Assembly: GCA_914767885.1 (NCBI GenBank) | Contig: CAJZBQ010000032.1 | Location: 744,001-808,000 of the forward strand | Source: Blepharisma stoltei | Taxonomy: Eukaryota; Ciliophora; Heterotrichea; Heterotrichida; Blepharismidae | Length of the DNA: 64,000 nt | Direction of reading: 5' to 3' | Part shown: piece after piece, positions 62,291 to 64,000 of the stretch | How the letters are laid out: each line of letters opens with the position of its first letter | How positions within the stretch are numbered: the stretch's first letter is position 1 | Made by a program: the position numbers and the translations under genes | The notes under the pieces: generated by a model | What the model saw: the letters and a program-made list of their open reading frames with translations, nothing else | Told to the model about the DNA's origin: nothing | Databases searched by the model: none

Positions 62291-63483
62291 ATGGAAAATT
62301 TTAAGTCAAGAAGGAATTCTCATAGTTTGAATAATTTATTATCGAATAGATCTCAAGAACGCCCACCAAAATTTGCAAGGATGAATAAAGCTAACGAAAC
62401 CTTAAGAGACTGAAAATCTTCTCGAGCTCCGCTGTTAAATCATAAATATGATGTGAAGAAAAAAGCCAAAAATGGAACTGCCTCAATGCTGGATATTTTA
62501 GAACAGGAAGAAAAATCTGAATATTCTGATCAAATAGTGTCTTCAGAAAATGCAAGTGAAATGAATTTAGCGAATGATAAAAGTTTTCTGCCTTCAATTA
62601 CTTTGTGTGGGTTTTATAAGCCTCAGCAATATCCTCTACACACTATATCCAGGCCTGCTGTATTTAGCTCAAAGCTAGAAATACATGAAAAGCAAAATAA
62701 TAGAGTGGATAACTCACTCCTATTGTTATTGATTAATAATTATTTTATTTATGATGATAAATTAATTGCTGTTAGATTTAATCAAAGAATTTTTATTAAT
62801 ATAAATTTTGACTAGCAGAAATTTGCACTTTAATCAAGGAGTTAGAAAAATATGCAATTATCCAACAAAATAATAAAAATAACGAAACTGAGCTCGAAGA
62901 AATTATAAGAAAAAGAATCACACTTCCCCCAAATAAATTTTCAAAAACAGTCATCCTAGACCTCGATGAAACCCTTGTCCACTGTTCAAAATACATTGAT
63001 AAAAATGACATCGTAATAAAACTCAAGCTGCCAGATTTTCCCACAGGACGTTTCGGAGTAAAAATTCGTCCTCATACATCTGAGTTCCTACAAGAAATAA
63101 GTCAATTCTTCGAAGTCATAATATTCACCGCTTCAACAGCTCTTTACGCTGATCCAATACTAGACTTATTAGATCCTGAGCACAAATTTTTCACCCAAAG
63201 ATTTTACCGAGAAAGCTGCATCCACAAAGGCCATCTCAAAGTCAAAGACCTCCGAATTTTTTCTAACAGAAACCTAAAAGATTTAATAATCATCGACAAT
63301 TCCTGAAACTCCATTTCCAACCAAAAATCCAATGGAATTTTAATAACCAGCTGATATGGCGACTCATCAGATCACGAACTTCAAGACGTTCTTTCCTTTT
63401 TAAAATATCTATGCAGCGTAAAAGACGTCCGTGAGTCCATCAAGCTAGCCCCGAAGGCATTTTCCAAGCACAAAGCGAGTAAA
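62291..63483 (+). CDS. NLI/SCP-type HAD phosphatase, second gene, with one IES
   Basis: 339 codons after removing 173 bp between caaaataata repeats. Three UGA Trp codons, two at conserved positions (IDNSWNSIS, ILITSWYGD). Catalytic DxDxT in VILDLDETLVHCS, then FTASTALYADPILDLLDP and IIIDNSW. The N-terminal 120 residues are disordered and Ser/Asn-rich. It lacks the long tail of the gene at 41932. Ser/Thr phosphatase activity is expected. Stop UAA, 43 bp before the next gene. Confidence 0.9.
62703..62875. other. IES (173 bp) bounded by a 10-bp repeat containing TA
   Basis: Direct repeat caaaataata at 62693-62702 and 62866-62875. Removal joins K-Q-N-N-K-N-N-E-T-E in frame. The interior has stops in the host frame. 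Confidence 0.82.
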
Positions 63484-63526
63484 TCTTATAATAGTCTTTA
63501 GGCTTGCTAATATTCGTTTCTTAAAT

Positions 63527-64000
63527 ATGAGTCAAAGCTTAGTTGTTCTCTATAGTATCGGAGGTACCTGTGCGTGCATATCTTTGATAGCCTCAATTCA
63601 CCTGCTTGCTCAGCACTTTTGGCACTTTTCTAAGCCTGACTATCAGATGTATATATGCAGGATCATACTTATGGTACCTGTCTATGGGATCACATCGTGG
63701 ATTTCAATGCTTTACCCTGCAAACAGAGCGTTTTTTAATATTTTTAGGGACTGCTACGAAGCTTTTGTGCTATACAGCTTTACGATGCTGTTGATGAACT
63801 ATGTAGGAGGAGAAAGAAAATTGATTATTAGTTTGGAGCTTAAAGATAGAATAAGCCACCCATGGCCGTTTAATTGATTTTTTAAAAGTTTTACCCCTGG
63901 AAGTATGTTTATTCGCCTTGTGAAAGCTGGGACTTTACAGTTTGTGCTATTCAGACCTTTATCTTCAGCACTGACACTTTTATTTGAATTTTATGGAATT
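63527..64000 (+). CDS. TMEM184/OST-alpha family membrane protein, 5' part
   Basis: Runs off the right edge. First helix LVVLYSIGGTCACISLIASI, then the family signature YQMYICRIILMVPVYGITSW, RDCYEAFVLYSFTMLLMNYVGGE, and HPWPFNWFFKSF, in which the second Trp is UGA. Multi-pass transporter-like protein of plasma or endomembranes. The remaining helices lie outside the window. Confidence 0.9.

Overview
The window looks like germline (micronuclear-type) DNA of a heterotrich ciliate of the genus Blepharisma. Three things seen in the sequence support this. UGA is read as tryptophan at conserved Trp positions in many genes, while UAA and UAG act as stops. Introns are only 15-16 nt long. Conserved genes are broken by TA-bounded insertions whose removal restores the frame. 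The commonest insertion is a MITE with an 18-bp terminal motif (CTCCGTGAG[T/C]GAACAAAA). From memory this matches the BogoMITE reported from Blepharisma stoltei; I could not search to confirm it. Standard-code ORF calling misses or splits about a third of the genes, so several entries here were rebuilt by reading UGA as Trp and bridging insertions.

Layout. 1-7.2 kb: 3' part of a nucleotide cyclase, an E2 ubiquitin-conjugating enzyme, a RING-WWE E3 and a MORN-repeat gene split by two retroposons. 7.2-17.2 kb: a gene-dense block rich in mRNA regulators: PUF protein, GIGYF-type GYF protein and poly(A)-binding protein, with a PH protein, a small secreted protein and a membrane RING-H2 protein. 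17.4-22.4 kb: a small ORF and two paralogous secreted Cys-rich proteins, one full of insertions and one clean. 22.6-27.7 kb: three divergent small GTPases, two charged helical proteins and an endonuclease/exonuclease/phosphatase-fold enzyme. 27.7-34.0 kb: a tandem array of three zinc alcohol dehydrogenases plus a decayed fragment. 34.4-43.3 kb: a coiled-coil ciliary-type protein, C2H2 and C2HC zinc-finger proteins, an RsmI-like methyltransferase and an NLI/SCP-type phosphatase.

43.5-54.5 kb is a repeat-rich accessory block. Two inverted leucine-rich-repeat pseudogene copies flank (i) a foldback, Mutator-like element with a 9-bp target duplication that is itself hit by a 53-bp palindrome, a retroposon and a MITE-within-MITE, and (ii) an intact 1089-codon gene for an AAA-ATPase-like / PD-(D/E)XK nuclease-type protein carrying eight in-frame UGA codons. 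A kinase fragment and a truncated second copy of the ATPase/nuclease gene follow.

55.1-64.0 kb returns to ordinary genes: two C2H2 zinc-finger paralogues, a 482-aa helical protein gene broken by three insertions, a small membrane protein, a glyoxalase II-like hydrolase, a second NLI/SCP-type phosphatase and the start of a TMEM184-family protein.

Mobile DNA falls into five types: BogoMITE-like MITEs (13 copies, two cases nested); a second, less certain MITE family; SINE-like or retro-copied elements with 10-17 bp target duplications, most starting with a TAAAATGG motif and ending in short tandem tails; short (53-173 bp) insertions; and the Mutator-like foldback. No rRNA gene, convincing tRNA gene or CRISPR array was seen.
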